A DNA stretch of 64,000 bases from CAVVFX01 sp963747535 (GCA_963747535.1 CAVVFX010000013.1:1-64000), one strand, 5' to 3'. Shown: positions 18,586 through 28,300, numbered from the stretch's first letter. Notes: generated from the sequence alone by a model not told the origin. Translations and numbers: made by a program.

Positions 18586-19385
18586 GATTGTTTGGTTGCC
18601 TCCTGAACCGGCGGCCTCACTCGGGCCGGATGGGTGTACAGTGGAACTCGCTTCAAGAAAAGACGCAGCGCCTGCCAGTGGATCGCGCCGATCACCTTGG
18701 CTGTCATCCAGGGATGGAGCAGCAGAACGCGGGCCAGGTTTCGGGCGGTCCACGGCGCGCGTTCGAGCGCGAGCGTCGCGTCAAAGAAAGGTCCGGATAG
18801 TTCGGATGCCGCGCCGCGTTCGAGGGTATTCATGTGCGCCACGAGTTTGTCCGCGGGTTCGGTTAGTACGAATTCGTAATCCAGATTCATGTCCATAAAC
18901 GGCGACACATGCATGGTCTTGGGGCAGCGGTAATGCAATGCGTTTGCCGAGGCCAGCCGGTTCTGAGGCCATAGCCAGTAGTTGCGGCTCTCTCCGAACG
19001 TGCTGTTCACTTCGGCAAGAACGGTATCCAGGTGACCGCTCGGGTCGTAGCAGAAATAGAACGAAATCGGATTGAAGCAGTAGCCCAGATAGCGCAGATG
19101 CGTCAGCAGAAAGATCGGACCCTCTGCCAACGGGACTCCGGCAGCACGCGCATCCTGCACCACGCGCTCGCGCAGAGAGAGCCTGGGGTCTCCAAAGTGA
19201 TCCCGCTCCGCAAAGCTCGCCCAGTTGAAGCGGTTGTAGCTAGTCCAGGGGGATTGCGCCATCAGTTCGGGAATCCGGTCGATATCGAGCCACGCCATAA
19301 AGAGCGTGTAAGTGAACTCGTGCCGGCGCGGACGGAAGCGGCGATGCCGCAACCTGCCGCTGTAGATGCCGGGTTCGGGAATCAT
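18582..19385 (-). CDS. DUF1365 family protein
   Basis: A 267-aa protein of the DUF1365 family, beginning IYSGRLRHRRFRPRRHEFTY and containing FLLTHLRYLGYCFNPISFYFCYD and MHVSPFMDMNLDYEF. DUF1365 genes are found with CFA synthase and a flavin amine-oxidase-like gene in many proteobacteria, including light or singlet-oxygen regulons. The start is the ATG at 19385, which overlaps the stop of the upstream FAD gene by four bases; earlier in-frame starts lie inside that gene. The biochemical role is unknown, presumably acyl-chain modification. Confidence 0.92.
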   Translation of the reverse strand: MIPEPGIYSGRLRHRRFRPRRHEFTYTLFMAWLDIDRIPELMAQSPWTSYNRFNWASFAERDHFGDPRLSLRERVVQDARAAGVPLAEGPIFLLTHLRYLGYCFNPISFYFCYDPSGHLDTVLAEVNSTFGESRNYWLWPQNRLASANALHYRCPKTMHVSPFMDMNLDYEFVLTEPADKLVAHMNTLERGAASELSGPFFDATLALERAPWTARNLARVLLLHPWMTAKVIGAIHWQALRLFLKRVPLYTHPARVRPPVQEATKQS

Positions 19386-20629
19386 AAACAAGGCACTCCC
19401 AGAGCCTCGGCAACCCGCATGCCGCTGCGCACCCCGTCCTCGTGAAAGCCGTAAAACCAGTACGCTCCACAGAAGTGCGTGTGGTTCTTCCCGCTGATCT
19501 CCGCCCAACGTTCTTGTGCACGAATCGCCGCCTTCGTGTACAGCGGATGCTCATAGACCATCCTGCGCAGCGCCCGGGCGGGATTGACGTGGCCGTTCGC
19601 ATTCAACGTGACGCAGTAGTCTTCCGCCGTCCGGAGCGACTGCAGGCGGTTCATGTGATATGTCATGGTGACCTTGCCCGAATCTCCCAGCAGATAATTC
19701 CAGGAGGCCCTGGCTGCCGCCCGCTTGGGGAGCAGTGTGGAATCAGTGTGCAGACACGTTTCGTTCCGGCTCGTCGTGAAGCAACTGAGGATTTTACGTT
19801 CCAACTCGGTTGGCTGTGCGAGCAGCGGCAGAATCTGGTCCCCGTGGCATGCGAATACCACTTCATCGAACTGCCGGGCGGGCCGGTCCGGGAATCGCAA
19901 CGTCACGCCGGGATCGGAACGTTCAATTGATGTGATGGTTGCGTCCTTTGTAATCCGTTGCCCGACGGGTGCGGTCAGTGGGGGCAGATAAGCATGGCTG
20001 CCGCCGCGAATCACTTTCCATTGGGGGTGAGTGTTGAGCCCCAGCATGCCGTGATTCTGCATGAAACGGATCAGCGTCACCGCCGGAAACATGGGCATCA
20101 CTTCGGGCGCCATGGACCAGACTGCGCCCGCCATCGGAACTAGATAACGATCCACAAAGACCGGCGAGTACTCCTGGTCGTCGAGAAATTCACCTAGCGT
20201 CATTCCCTCCGCGGCCGGACGCAAGAGAAACTTTGGCGCCTCACGATTGAAGCGTAAAATCTCCCGTAACAGCGTATAGTGGTCTCGCGAAAAATAATTG
20301 CGTTTCTGCGCGAAAAAGCCCTCCAGCCCCCGGCTCGAATATTCAAACGCTCCGTCGTTCCCGGTTACGGCGAACGACATGTCGCTCGGTTGGGTCTCCA
20401 CGCCTAACTCGTCCATCAGCCGGCGGAAGTTCGGATAAGTCCGGTCGTTATGAACAATGAAGCCCGTATCCACCGGGATCGGCCCGTGGTCAGACTCCAC
20501 CATCACTGTGTGCGTGTGCCCGCCAAGCCGATTGTCGCGTTCGAACACGTGCACCTCGTGCCGGCGGCTCAGATAATACGCGGCCGATAATCCCGAGATA
20601 CCGGAACCGATCACTGCGATGCGCTTCAT
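19382..20629 (-). CDS. FAD-dependent oxidoreductase, amine-oxidase fold (COG2907-like)
   Basis: A 415-aa flavoprotein. The dinucleotide motif GSGISGLSAAYYLSRR lies at residues 8-23, followed by EVHVFERDNRLGGHTHTV and the C-terminal FAD motif FCGAYWFYGFHEDGVRSG. The pattern matches the COG2907 group of amine-oxidase-like proteins that travel with DUF1365 and CFA synthase, and has been linked to modified fatty acids (methyl-branched or furan). It overlaps both neighbours by four bases. The substrate here is inferred from context only. Confidence 0.92.
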   Translation of the reverse strand: MKRIAVIGSGISGLSAAYYLSRRHEVHVFERDNRLGGHTHTVMVESDHGPIPVDTGFIVHNDRTYPNFRRLMDELGVETQPSDMSFAVTGNDGAFEYSSRGLEGFFAQKRNYFSRDHYTLLREILRFNREAPKFLLRPAAEGMTLGEFLDDQEYSPVFVDRYLVPMAGAVWSMAPEVMPMFPAVTLIRFMQNHGMLGLNTHPQWKVIRGGSHAYLPPLTAPVGQRITKDATITSIERSDPGVTLRFPDRPARQFDEVVFACHGDQILPLLAQPTELERKILSCFTTSRNETCLHTDSTLLPKRAAARASWNYLLGDSGKVTMTYHMNRLQSLRTAEDYCVTLNANGHVNPARALRRMVYEHPLYTKAAIRAQERWAEISGKNHTHFCGAYWFYGFHEDGVRSGMRVAEALGVPCL

Positions 20630-21435
20630 AACCCGGCCGATACTCCCCGGAATGGCCGCAAGTCTCGCGCGATGCCGAACCAGCTAAGAGCCTTGAGCAT
20701 CAGGTACGTGATGTCGAGTTCCCACCAGCGCTGTCCCTGGCGGCAGCTTCCTGGTGAGTAGTGATGATTGTTGTGCCATCCTTCCCCGAAAGTGACCAGC
20801 GCCAGCCAGAAGTTGTTGCGGCTTTCGTCCGGAGTATCGAAGCGGCGTGTGCCCCACAAGTGCGCCAGCGAATTGATGGCGAAGGTGCAGTGGTATAGCA
20901 CGACTGTCGATACCACATAGCCCCACAGAAAGGCAGGCCATCCGCCGACCAGCGCGACAACCGCGCCAAACGCCACCGTCGGAACCCAGTGGTGACGGTC
21001 CAGCCAACGAATTTCCGGGAACCGCAGAAACTCACCCACTGAGCGCGGATCGTAGTCGTCGAAGTCATTGGAGATTACCCAGCCCACATGCGCCCACCAG
21101 AAACCGCGGCGGGCGGGCGAGTGGACATCCCGATCCCGATCCGACTCCCGATGATGCCGGCGATGATGGGCAGCCCACCACAAGACTCCTTTTTGCGCCG
21201 AGCTCTGGGCCAGGAACGCCATGGCAAACTGCGCAGCCCGGCCGAGCTTGTAACTCCGATGTCCGAAATACCGGTGGTAGCCAGCAGTGACTCCAAACAT
21301 GCGTATCGAGTAGGTCACGACGAGCCATGCCAGCAGGGACATCGCCGGCGGAGTCCACCACACCGCTACCACGCCGAGATGAACCAGGAGGAAGAAAAAG
21401 ACCGCCCCGAATTGGTACCGCGGATTGCTCACCAC
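20626..21435 (-). CDS. membrane fatty-acid desaturase (delta-9 acyl-CoA type)
   Basis: Integral membrane di-iron desaturase, 269 aa. The three histidine boxes are HRYFGHR (54-60), HRRHH (91-95) and HNNHH (221-225), between four hydrophobic spans. It introduces a cis double bond into an acyl chain, which is the substrate for the CFA-type enzymes in this locus. The start is GTG at 21435; transcription from the promoter at 21450-21478 would leave a leader of only about eight bases. It is the first gene of the leftward operon. Confidence 0.93.
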   Translation of the reverse strand: MVSNPRYQFGAVFFFLLVHLGVVAVWWTPPAMSLLAWLVVTYSIRMFGVTAGYHRYFGHRSYKLGRAAQFAMAFLAQSSAQKGVLWWAAHHRRHHRESDRDRDVHSPARRGFWWAHVGWVISNDFDDYDPRSVGEFLRFPEIRWLDRHHWVPTVAFGAVVALVGGWPAFLWGYVVSTVVLYHCTFAINSLAHLWGTRRFDTPDESRNNFWLALVTFGEGWHNNHHYSPGSCRQGQRWWELDITYLMLKALSWFGIARDLRPFRGVSAGL

Positions 21436-21449
21436 AAGCCACCTTTTAA

Positions 21450-21478
21450 TTTGTACCCGACTATTTTCCGTTTGTCAA
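21450..21478 (-). promoter_or_regulatory. promoter of the desaturase operon
   Basis: Read on the minus strand: TTGACA at 21478-21473, a 17-base spacer, and TACAAA at 21455-21450. A start point near 21443 would lie about eight bases before the GTG start codon. The -35 element is inside the repeat-rich operator region. Confidence 0.75.
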
Positions 21479-21497
21479 GCTTTTGTCCATGACAAAC
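21470..21497. promoter_or_regulatory. putative operator between divergent lipid operons
   Basis: Two direct copies of TTTGTC (21471 and 21482) are exactly 11 bases apart, one helical turn. GTTTGTC at 21470-21476 also forms a perfect inverted repeat with GACAAAC at 21491-21497, and another TTTGTA lies at 21450. B12-dependent CarH proteins bind tandem 11-bp repeats over a -35 element; here the repeats cover the -35 of the desaturase promoter and end just before the -35 of the regulator promoter. Confidence 0.6.
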
Positions 21498-21499
21498 TA

Positions 21500-21529
21500 T
21501 TGACACACGCAGCGAGCCTCCGCTATAGT
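21500..21529 (+). promoter_or_regulatory. promoter of the MerR/B12 regulator operon, leaderless
   Basis: TTGACA at 21500-21505, an 18-base spacer and TATAGT at 21524-21529. The start codon ATG is at 21538, eight bases after the -10 element, so the transcript would begin at or within a base or two of the start codon. No Shine-Dalgarno sequence is present. Confidence 0.75.
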
Positions 21530-21537
21530 AAATATGG

Positions 21538-22431
21538 ATGCAGAATGCTTATCCGATTCGAGCCGTGTCGAAAATCACGGGCCTCAGCGTGGACACGCTG
21601 CGCGCCTGGGAGCGACGGTACCAGGCAGTTGCGCCGGAACGCTCCGACCGGGGACGTTTATATGGCCCCGGCCAAATCGAGCGTCTTCTGCTCCTCGGCC
21701 AATTAGTTAAGAAGGGTCACGCCATTGGCGGGGTCGCGTCTTTGCCTGACTGGGAATTAAAGAATCTTCTTGAGCAACAGCCCAGTCAACCGGCTCCTGA
21801 GCCTGAGCTGCGAGCAGATATCCTCGCTCCGGTTTTTTCGGCAATCGAGAATTTCGATTCGGCTCGGGCTGGGGATGAGCTGGGCCGCTTGGCGGCTGTT
21901 CTCCGCCCCCGCGACTTGGTCTACCAGGTCGCCTTACCTCTTATGAGAGAAGTGGGGATTCGCTGGCATGACGGCACCCTCGCCGTCGCCCAGGAGCATA
22001 TGGTTTCGCAGCTGCTGCGCAATCTTCTGGGAGGCATGATGCGCCTGTTCCGGCCCTCCAACCCAGCCAGGAAGATGGTTCTCGCCACGCCTGCCGGCGA
22101 ATCGCACGAGTTCGGTATCCTCGCTTCTGCAATGCTCGCGTCCATGGCGGGCATTGAGCCGGTCTACCTGGGCCCAGATCTCCCTGCCCTCGAAATTTCG
22201 AGGGCCGCCCAGCGGGTTGGCGCAGAGGTGATCGTCCTTGGTATCACGGTACTCACTAAAACTACAGCCAAGGAGGTAAAAGCAGTCGCTGTGGCGATGT
22301 CTGAGGCCGGTGAGTTGTGGGTCGGCGGCGCGGGCAGCGCTGATCTGGACCTTTCAAACCTCGCTAGAAAGAGTGTCCTGATTAAGGATCTTCCCGCGCT
22401 CGAAAACGAGTGCCGCCGTTGGAGCAGTTGA
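21538..22431 (+). CDS. MerR-family regulator with B12-binding domain (LitR/CarH-like)
   Basis: A 297-aa regulator. Residues 1-70 are a MerR winged helix (SKITGLSVDTLRAWERRY). Residues about 90-175 match the helical cap of B12 photoreceptors with Trp143 and the Glu153-His154 pair (VAQEHMVSQ). Residues 178-295 are the Rossmann B12 domain, with His190 in GESHEFG as lower cobalt ligand. CarH/LitR proteins bind adenosylcobalamin, repress in the dark and release DNA in light. It lies between two divergent operons of lipid enzymes and is probably their repressor and its own. Light sensing is inferred from these residues. Confidence 0.88.
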   Translation: MQNAYPIRAVSKITGLSVDTLRAWERRYQAVAPERSDRGRLYGPGQIERLLLLGQLVKKGHAIGGVASLPDWELKNLLEQQPSQPAPEPELRADILAPVFSAIENFDSARAGDELGRLAAVLRPRDLVYQVALPLMREVGIRWHDGTLAVAQEHMVSQLLRNLLGGMMRLFRPSNPARKMVLATPAGESHEFGILASAMLASMAGIEPVYLGPDLPALEISRAAQRVGAEVIVLGITVLTKTTAKEVKAVAVAMSEAGELWVGGAGSADLDLSNLARKSVLIKDLPALENECRRWSS

Positions 22432-22434
22432 CCT

Positions 22435-22773
22435 GTGAAAACTTTGCTCAAGCTTCTATTCGCCGTGATCTTCCTGTGGATGACCGTGTTCACCATCCGC
22501 ACCAGCCTGGCCGTCAGCCTCTGGAGCGCCTGGGATTCGTTTGCGTCCAATCCATGGGCTGTGGCGACGCTCTACGACGCTTATTCTGGCTTCATCACCT
22601 TCTGGGTTTGGGTGGCATACAAAGAAAACAACCTGTGGTCGCGTCTGTTGTGGCTGGTACTGATTCTCGGTCTGGGCAACATCGCGACTTCGCTCTACGT
22701 CCTCATGCAACTCTTTCGTCTGAAACCAGAGCAGTCCGTGGAGACCCTGTTGATGCGGGAGCCGAGGCGATGA
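22435..22773 (+). CDS. DUF1475 small membrane protein
   Basis: A 112-aa protein with three hydrophobic helices (LLFAVIFLWMTVFTI, a central YSGFITFWVWVAY, and LLWLVLILGLGNIATSLYVL), fitting the DUF1475 family. It starts with GTG three bases after the regulator stop codon and ends overlapping DUF1295 by four bases. Its function is unknown; the context ties it to the membrane-lipid operon. Confidence 0.75.
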   Translation: MKTLLKLLFAVIFLWMTVFTIRTSLAVSLWSAWDSFASNPWAVATLYDAYSGFITFWVWVAYKENNLWSRLLWLVLILGLGNIATSLYVLMQLFRLKPEQSVETLLMREPRR

Positions 22774-23576
22774 ATGACGAGTTCACGCTGGTTCTCATCG
22801 GCGCCGCGAGCGTAGCGCTGTTGATGCTGGTGCTGTGGTTGATCCACTTGCGAACCGGCAATGCCGCCATCGTCGATGCCGGTTGGGCGGGAGGACTCGC
22901 GCTGCTCGGAGCGCTCTACGCTGTTTTGGGTGGTGGATTCTGGCTCCGGGCCACCATGATCGGTTTCATGTCGGCGATTTGGGGCCTCCGGCTGGCCATT
23001 TACCTTCTCGCCACACGCATCATCGGGCACCCGGAAGAGGGACGTTATCAGGAACTGCGGCGGCAGTGGAAGACGAATATTGCGTTGAAGTTCCTTTTGT
23101 TTTATGAGTTCCAGGCGCTGCTCTGCGTGGTGCTGGCAGTGCCCTTTCTGATGGCCTCGCGCAACCCGGACCCTAAGATTTCTTTACTCGAATCAGCCGC
23201 GGTCGCTCTCTGGGTGCTGGCGATGGCCGGCGAGGCCCTCTCCGATGCGCAACTCAGCAAGTTCAAATCCGACTCATCCAATAGAGGCCGCACCTGCCAT
23301 GCCGGATTGTGGCGCTACTCGCGCCACCCCAACTATTTCTTCGAATGGTTGATCTGGGTGGCTTTCGCGATGTTTGCTCTGGGTTCCCCGGGCGGATTCT
23401 GGGGACTGCTCTCCCCTGCGCTTATCTTGTACTTCGTGCTTCGCGTCACCGGCATCCCGGCGACGGAAGCTCAGGCCGTCCGCACACGCGGCGAAGAATA
23501 TCGCCGCTATCAACAGACCACCAGCGCCTTCGTGCCCTGGTTCCCCAAAGTGTTCCGTGAAGAGAGGAGCAGCTAA
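22770..23576 (+). CDS. DUF1295 membrane reductase-like protein
   Basis: A 268-aa membrane protein of the DUF1295 family, related to steroid 5-alpha reductases and isoprenyl methyltransferases. It has several helices, and the conserved C-terminal block GLWRYSRHPNYFFEWLIW followed by REEYRRYQ-like residues (GEEYRRYQ), which binds the nucleotide cofactor in relatives. The start is the ATG at 22770 overlapping the DUF1475 stop; its own stop overlaps the next ATG by one base (TAATG). It is a candidate reductase for a methylene or double bond in an acyl chain; this is inference from the CFA-like partner. Confidence 0.88.
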   Translation: MNDEFTLVLIGAASVALLMLVLWLIHLRTGNAAIVDAGWAGGLALLGALYAVLGGGFWLRATMIGFMSAIWGLRLAIYLLATRIIGHPEEGRYQELRRQWKTNIALKFLLFYEFQALLCVVLAVPFLMASRNPDPKISLLESAAVALWVLAMAGEALSDAQLSKFKSDSSNRGRTCHAGLWRYSRHPNYFFEWLIWVAFAMFALGSPGGFWGLLSPALILYFVLRVTGIPATEAQAVRTRGEEYRRYQQTTSAFVPWFPKVFREERSS

Positions 23577-24664
23577 TGCAACAAGCATCCAGTCTTTCTA
23601 CCGCTCACCACGCCCTTCAGGCCCAGGCCTGGTATGAGCCGCTGGTCGAACGCGATCTGGTGCCCGATTGGATTTTGCGAGCCGGGATCCGGCGCCTCGT
23701 TGCGCAGCGTCTCCGCGACGAAGACAAGGGCGATCCGGAAAAGCAGCAGGCTCATTTCATGAGCTATGTCGGGCAATTGAAAGCCAGTCCGATCGCCGTC
23801 CATACGTCCGCGGCGAATCAGCAGCACTACGAACTTCCGAACGAGTTCTTTGCGTCCGTGCTGGGCAGCCATCGCAAATACAGTTGCTGTTACTGGCAAC
23901 CCGGCGACTCACTGGATGCAGCGGAGCGCCGCATGCTCGACCTCACCGCGGAGCGCGTGGGAATCGAGGACGGACATTCCATCCTTGATCTCGGCTGCGG
24001 ATGGGGCGCGTTCTCCCTGTACGCCGCAGCGCGCTTCCCCAATAGTTCCGTCGTCGGCCTCTCGAATTCGCATTCTCAGCGCCGGTACATTGAGAAGCAG
24101 GCTCTCGAACGTGGTTTTAACAACCTCCGCATCGTCACCGCCGACATCAACGATTTCGAAGCGGGGCAGCGTTTCGACCGGATTGTGTCCGTCGAAATGC
24201 TGGAGCACGTGCGGAACTATGAGCACCTGCTTCACAGAGTAGCTTCGTGGATCAATCCCGATGGCTTATTATTCATTCACATATTTACCCATCATCGATT
24301 TGCATACCCCTTCGAAGTCCGCGATTCGAGCGATTGGATGGCGCAGCACTTTTTCACCGGCGGACAAATGCCCAGCGATGACCTGCTCTTGTATTTCCAG
24401 AACAACGTCAAAATCCGCAATCACTGGGTAGTGAATGGCCAACACTACCAGAGGACCGCCGAGGCGTGGCTCGTCAACATGGATCAGCGTCGCGACAAGT
24501 TGCTGGAATTGCTCTCCGTCGCTTATGGGAAGAACGAGGCACTGAAGTGGTTCGTCCGCTGGCGCATCTTCTTCATGGCCTGCGCTGAACTGTGGGGTTA
24601 CCACGGCGGCGGTGAGTGGGTCGTTTCGCACTACCTGTTCGAGAGAGCCCAGTTGCCGGCTTGA
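23576..24664 (+). CDS. CFA-synthase-like SAM methyltransferase
   Basis: A 362-aa cytosolic or peripheral methyltransferase of the cyclopropane-synthase superfamily. QQHYELPNEFF (82-92) is the substrate-entry motif, LDLGCGWGAFS (137-147) the SAM loop, and IVSVEMLEHVRNYEHLL the post-II region. The bicarbonate-site Cys seen in true CFA synthases is not obvious, so a methyl-adding rather than ring-forming product is possible. Its start overlaps the DUF1295 stop. It is intact, unlike the second CFA-type gene of the leftward operon, and ends before a large hairpin. Confidence 0.9.
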   Translation: MQQASSLSTAHHALQAQAWYEPLVERDLVPDWILRAGIRRLVAQRLRDEDKGDPEKQQAHFMSYVGQLKASPIAVHTSAANQQHYELPNEFFASVLGSHRKYSCCYWQPGDSLDAAERRMLDLTAERVGIEDGHSILDLGCGWGAFSLYAAARFPNSSVVGLSNSHSQRRYIEKQALERGFNNLRIVTADINDFEAGQRFDRIVSVEMLEHVRNYEHLLHRVASWINPDGLLFIHIFTHHRFAYPFEVRDSSDWMAQHFFTGGQMPSDDLLLYFQNNVKIRNHWVVNGQHYQRTAEAWLVNMDQRRDKLLELLSVAYGKNEALKWFVRWRIFFMACAELWGYHGGGEWVVSHYLFERAQLPA

Positions 24665-24700
24665 TCCGTCGCACGGAAGACTACCGCAGTAACTCGCTCT

Positions 24701-24783
24701 AGCGCTGCATCGGAAACGCTCCGGCGGTATCTTGTGCGGGAGCACGGTACTGCCGATCTCCGGAGCGTTTTCGATACAGCGCT
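24701..24783. repeat. long inverted repeat with 24-base arms
   Basis: Arms 24701-24724 and 24760-24783 match at 22 of 24 positions (AGCGCTG.ATCG.AAACGCTCCGG). The 35-base centre contains a further small hairpin (GTGC GGGA GCAC). It starts 37 bases after the methyltransferase stop, and its distal arm is followed by TGTACTTTT. It could be a terminator, a REP/MITE-like element or a fold that protects the transcript end. Confidence 0.75.
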
Positions 24784-24835
24784 TGTACTTTTCAGCCAAG
24801 ACTCTTTCAAGGTGGCGAAAATAAGCCCGGATAGT

Positions 24836-24862
24836 GCGGAGAGTGAAGAGCGTTCTCTCCGC
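24836..24862. repeat. short perfect hairpin
   Basis: GCGGAGAG at 24836-24843 pairs perfectly with CTCTCCGC at 24855-24862 around an 11-base loop. No T-tract follows. Function unknown. Confidence 0.55.
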
Positions 24863-25304
24863 GACTAGGGCGCGACATTACCAAGCGGATACTTTCCGGA
24901 TGCGCCGTGATCCAGGAGTTAATCATCGCTGCCTCAGATATCTCTGACATCGCGCGTGGTTTCTGTCATAAGCGCCGTCCCTGACCGATCTGAGATTCGG
25001 TCCCACACTCCGCCCAGAACCACAGCTGACGGATTGCGGCGTAGGCGTACAGGAAGAGTTCGCCGGTATCCCGCACAACGTTGGGCGCCTTGCAATCAGT
25101 AACTTTCAAGGGAGTTGGCGGGGTCGATGTTGATCAGAGCAGGAGTCACTCCTCTAGCCTCCGGAAATCTCGCTCAAGTCCGCAAGCTGGTAAATGGAGG
25201 CAGCAACGGTCTGAAGGGTTTCGCGAAGCCGCTTACAACCAGGGAAACCCTGCTCCTCGATGATTTGACCGCGAAGGGAACGGAATAAGCCGAAGTGTGA
25301 AAAC

Positions 25305-28300
25305 TTAGAACCTCAACCGCAGGGAAGCTTCCATGGTGCGCGGAGGGGTGGTGGCGGTCTCCGCGCCCCAGTTGGCTGTATTGCTGACAAAGATGTTGCC
25401 GGCACCGAGTTTCACGCCATTAAAGCCGTCTACTTTGACAGTCGAGATCGACAGGTGGTTGGCCACATTGTACATATTGAACTTGAGATCCCATTTGAAC
25501 TTCTCGCCGTGCGTGTAAAACGTCTTTTGGACGGAGCCGTTCAAATTGATCTACCTGGGGATGAAGAGGTCGAACGCTCCGAAATCGCCAAAAGTGCTCG
25601 CTGCCGGATTCTGGAAAGCTGCGGGATTGAAAACCTGGGATCCACCAATCGGACCGCCCTTGTACGGGTTGCCGATCAGATTGGGCCGTACGCCACCGGT
25701 CGCGCCCGCGGTCCCCGGGGACGTGGTGCTGTTTTCCGTGACGTTGACAGGCAGGCCACTCTGCACCAGGCCTGTGCCGTTAAACTGCCAACCTCCGAAG
25801 GCTTGCTTGTACCAGGTTCCCCCTCCCAGCCAGAAGGGCAACGGATAGACATAGCTGGACGTCCAGACCTCCCTGCGCCCATAACTCGAAGGCCCCCATT
25901 CGTTCCTCAGGTTGTAGTTATCCTCCGGCTGGTGATTGAACGCGGGAGCGTCGGTGCGGCTGCTGGCATAAGTGAACCCCGAACTGACAATACCCGCATG
26001 GTTCGACTGCTTGCGTAGCTGGACCTGCAGGGAGTTATAAATGAAATTCCCTCCGCTATCGAACTCCTGGATGTCCAGGTAACCCTGATAGGGGCGGGAG
26101 TAATTAGCGTTCGCCACAGTCTTGGTTCCCGGAACAAAAGTACTGTTGGCGACGCCTAACTTGGGCTGGTTCACGTCGTTAATGTAGGACAAGTTGGACG
26201 CACTCGACCCGACGTAGCTAACGGTGAGCTGCGAACTGCCGCTGAGTCGTCGCTGGATACCCAGACTCCAGGTTTCGGTGCGCGGAACTTTCATATCCAG
26301 GTAGTGCGACTGATTGGTGGTCTGGGGCGAAGCCGGTCCGACGGAGCCGCCGCTGGGATTCTCGACGTTGCCGTCCAAGATGGTTGAGATCGGATTGAAC
26401 GGCGTATTGTTAATGGCGCTGAAAATAAAATTGCCTTCAATGCGTTCGTAAGCCACGCCGAAACCGCCGCGCAGCACTGTAGTTCCCTGACCGGTCAAAT
26501 CGTAGGCAAATCCCACGCGCGGCGCCCAATTCCCCCAGCGCGTGTAGGCTCCGCCCAGGGGTAGGTTGTGGAATAACGCCTGCACCGCGGGATCGCTGGC
26601 CTGTGGAATGCGGCCCTGCGCCTGCGCCGGAAAGCCAGAGCCATCGAGAACCAGCCCGTTGTAAGGAGCCGGATCCTTGACCACCTGGCCGTTTGACGGA
26701 TTGATGGTCGCGGCCAGTGCCGGGTTAAAGTACTGCGGCAGGAACTGGACCGTGTTATTCAGAGCGCTATATTGCGGCTGCATGTAGGACCAACGCATTC
26801 CAAGGTTGACAGTCAAACGGCGGTGCACCTTCCAGTCGTCCTGAAAATAGGGCTCCACCTGCCAGAACCGGTACCAGCCTTGACGAACGCCGCTGTATTC
26901 CTGGTATTGATAGAAATCTCCCAGCAGTGCATCCGCCAGCGAATTACCGGAACTCGGAGAGCGGGAACCGCTGTTAAACGTGAAATGGCCATTTATGGCT
27001 TGCGGATTGTCCTGATTCTTGCGGCTGCGCATGACCAGAATGCCGGTCTTCAGCGTATGGTTGCCGACCACCTTCGTGAGACTGTCTTTCCAATCGAAAA
27101 TGCGGTTGAAGTTGTTGAAGGCCAGCGGTGTGGTGGCGGGCGCCGTATAACCGCTGATGGTGATCTCGGGAAGATCCGGTGAGGCATTGTAAATCGTGGG
27201 TATCGTGATCCCTAGGCCGACCCGCGTGAATGTGGTGACAAAAGTGGGGTTGGGAATGCGATCGCTTTGCTCAATAATCACGTTGCCCGTGTAGGTGAAC
27301 TGGGCCACGTTGATCAGCGTGGGAGAGAAGATGTGGTTCCACTGCAACGAAGTGTTTTGGCCCGGCACCTGGCGCCAGTACTCAATCAGGTTGGTGGTGT
27401 TCTCGAGTTGATTGTAGCGATCGTGGGCCCAATGGAAACTGAACTGGTTGTTGGGGTTCAGGTTGTAATCCAGCTTCACGATTTCCCGGTGGACATCGGT
27501 GGGGACGACTCGGTTGAAGTAGAAGTTGTTTCCGACAGTCCCGGCCTTGTACTCCGCATTGATCAGCTTCTGCATGTTGGAGTCGATCAAGCTGGCTGGA
27601 ATCACGTTGCCGGGGAACGCCACCCCCGTGGCCGGGTTCTTAATGGTTGAGGTGAAAATACCGTTTTTCTGGGCCGCCGTAGGCACCGCCCAGGGGCCGG
27701 TTGTCGTGCCCTGTCGGAGGATTTTCACGTCTTCGGCGACGAAGAAGAAGAATTGCTGCCGGTTCTGGTTGAAGTGCGTCCGGGGAATTAGTATGGGTCC
27801 GCCGATGTTGCCGCCAAAGTTGTTCCAGCGCAACTCCGGCTTGCCGACGGCCGCGTTGAACGTGGAAGCCTGGAGTGCGTCGCTGCGCCAGTGTTCATAA
27901 AGCATCCCGTGATAATTCCGCGTGCCGCTCTTGATGGCCATGTTGACCACCGCGCCCGAACTGGTTCCGATTCCGCGCTGAAGTTGGCCGCCAGAACGCG
28001 GAACTCGCCAATGGCGTTGGGATTGATGTTGACGAAGTTATTTCCGCCGCCGCCGTTGTCCTTGTTGTCGCCGCCATCCAGGTTCCACGTAGTGGTATCG
28101 GTGCGCGCGCCGTTAATGGACTGGGCGCTACTACTTACGCCATAGCCATTGAACAGGGCGAAACCGTCGGCGTAGCTGGTGGAAACGCCGGGAAGCAACT
28201 GCAGTAACTCGGGGAAGTTGCGTCCGTTGAGCTGCAGTTCGCCTGCCTGCTCGCCCGTTATCGTATGGCCGTAATCCCCATTAGCCGTTTCGAGCGTCAT

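Larger units (their letters stand above)
24665..25304. other. intergenic region with two hairpins, no gene seen
   Basis: 640 bases between the methyltransferase stop and the convergent TonB receptor stop. It holds the hairpins at 24701-24783 and 24836-24862. The rest has no frame with protein-like composition and no RNA gene that could be recognised. Confidence 0.6.
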
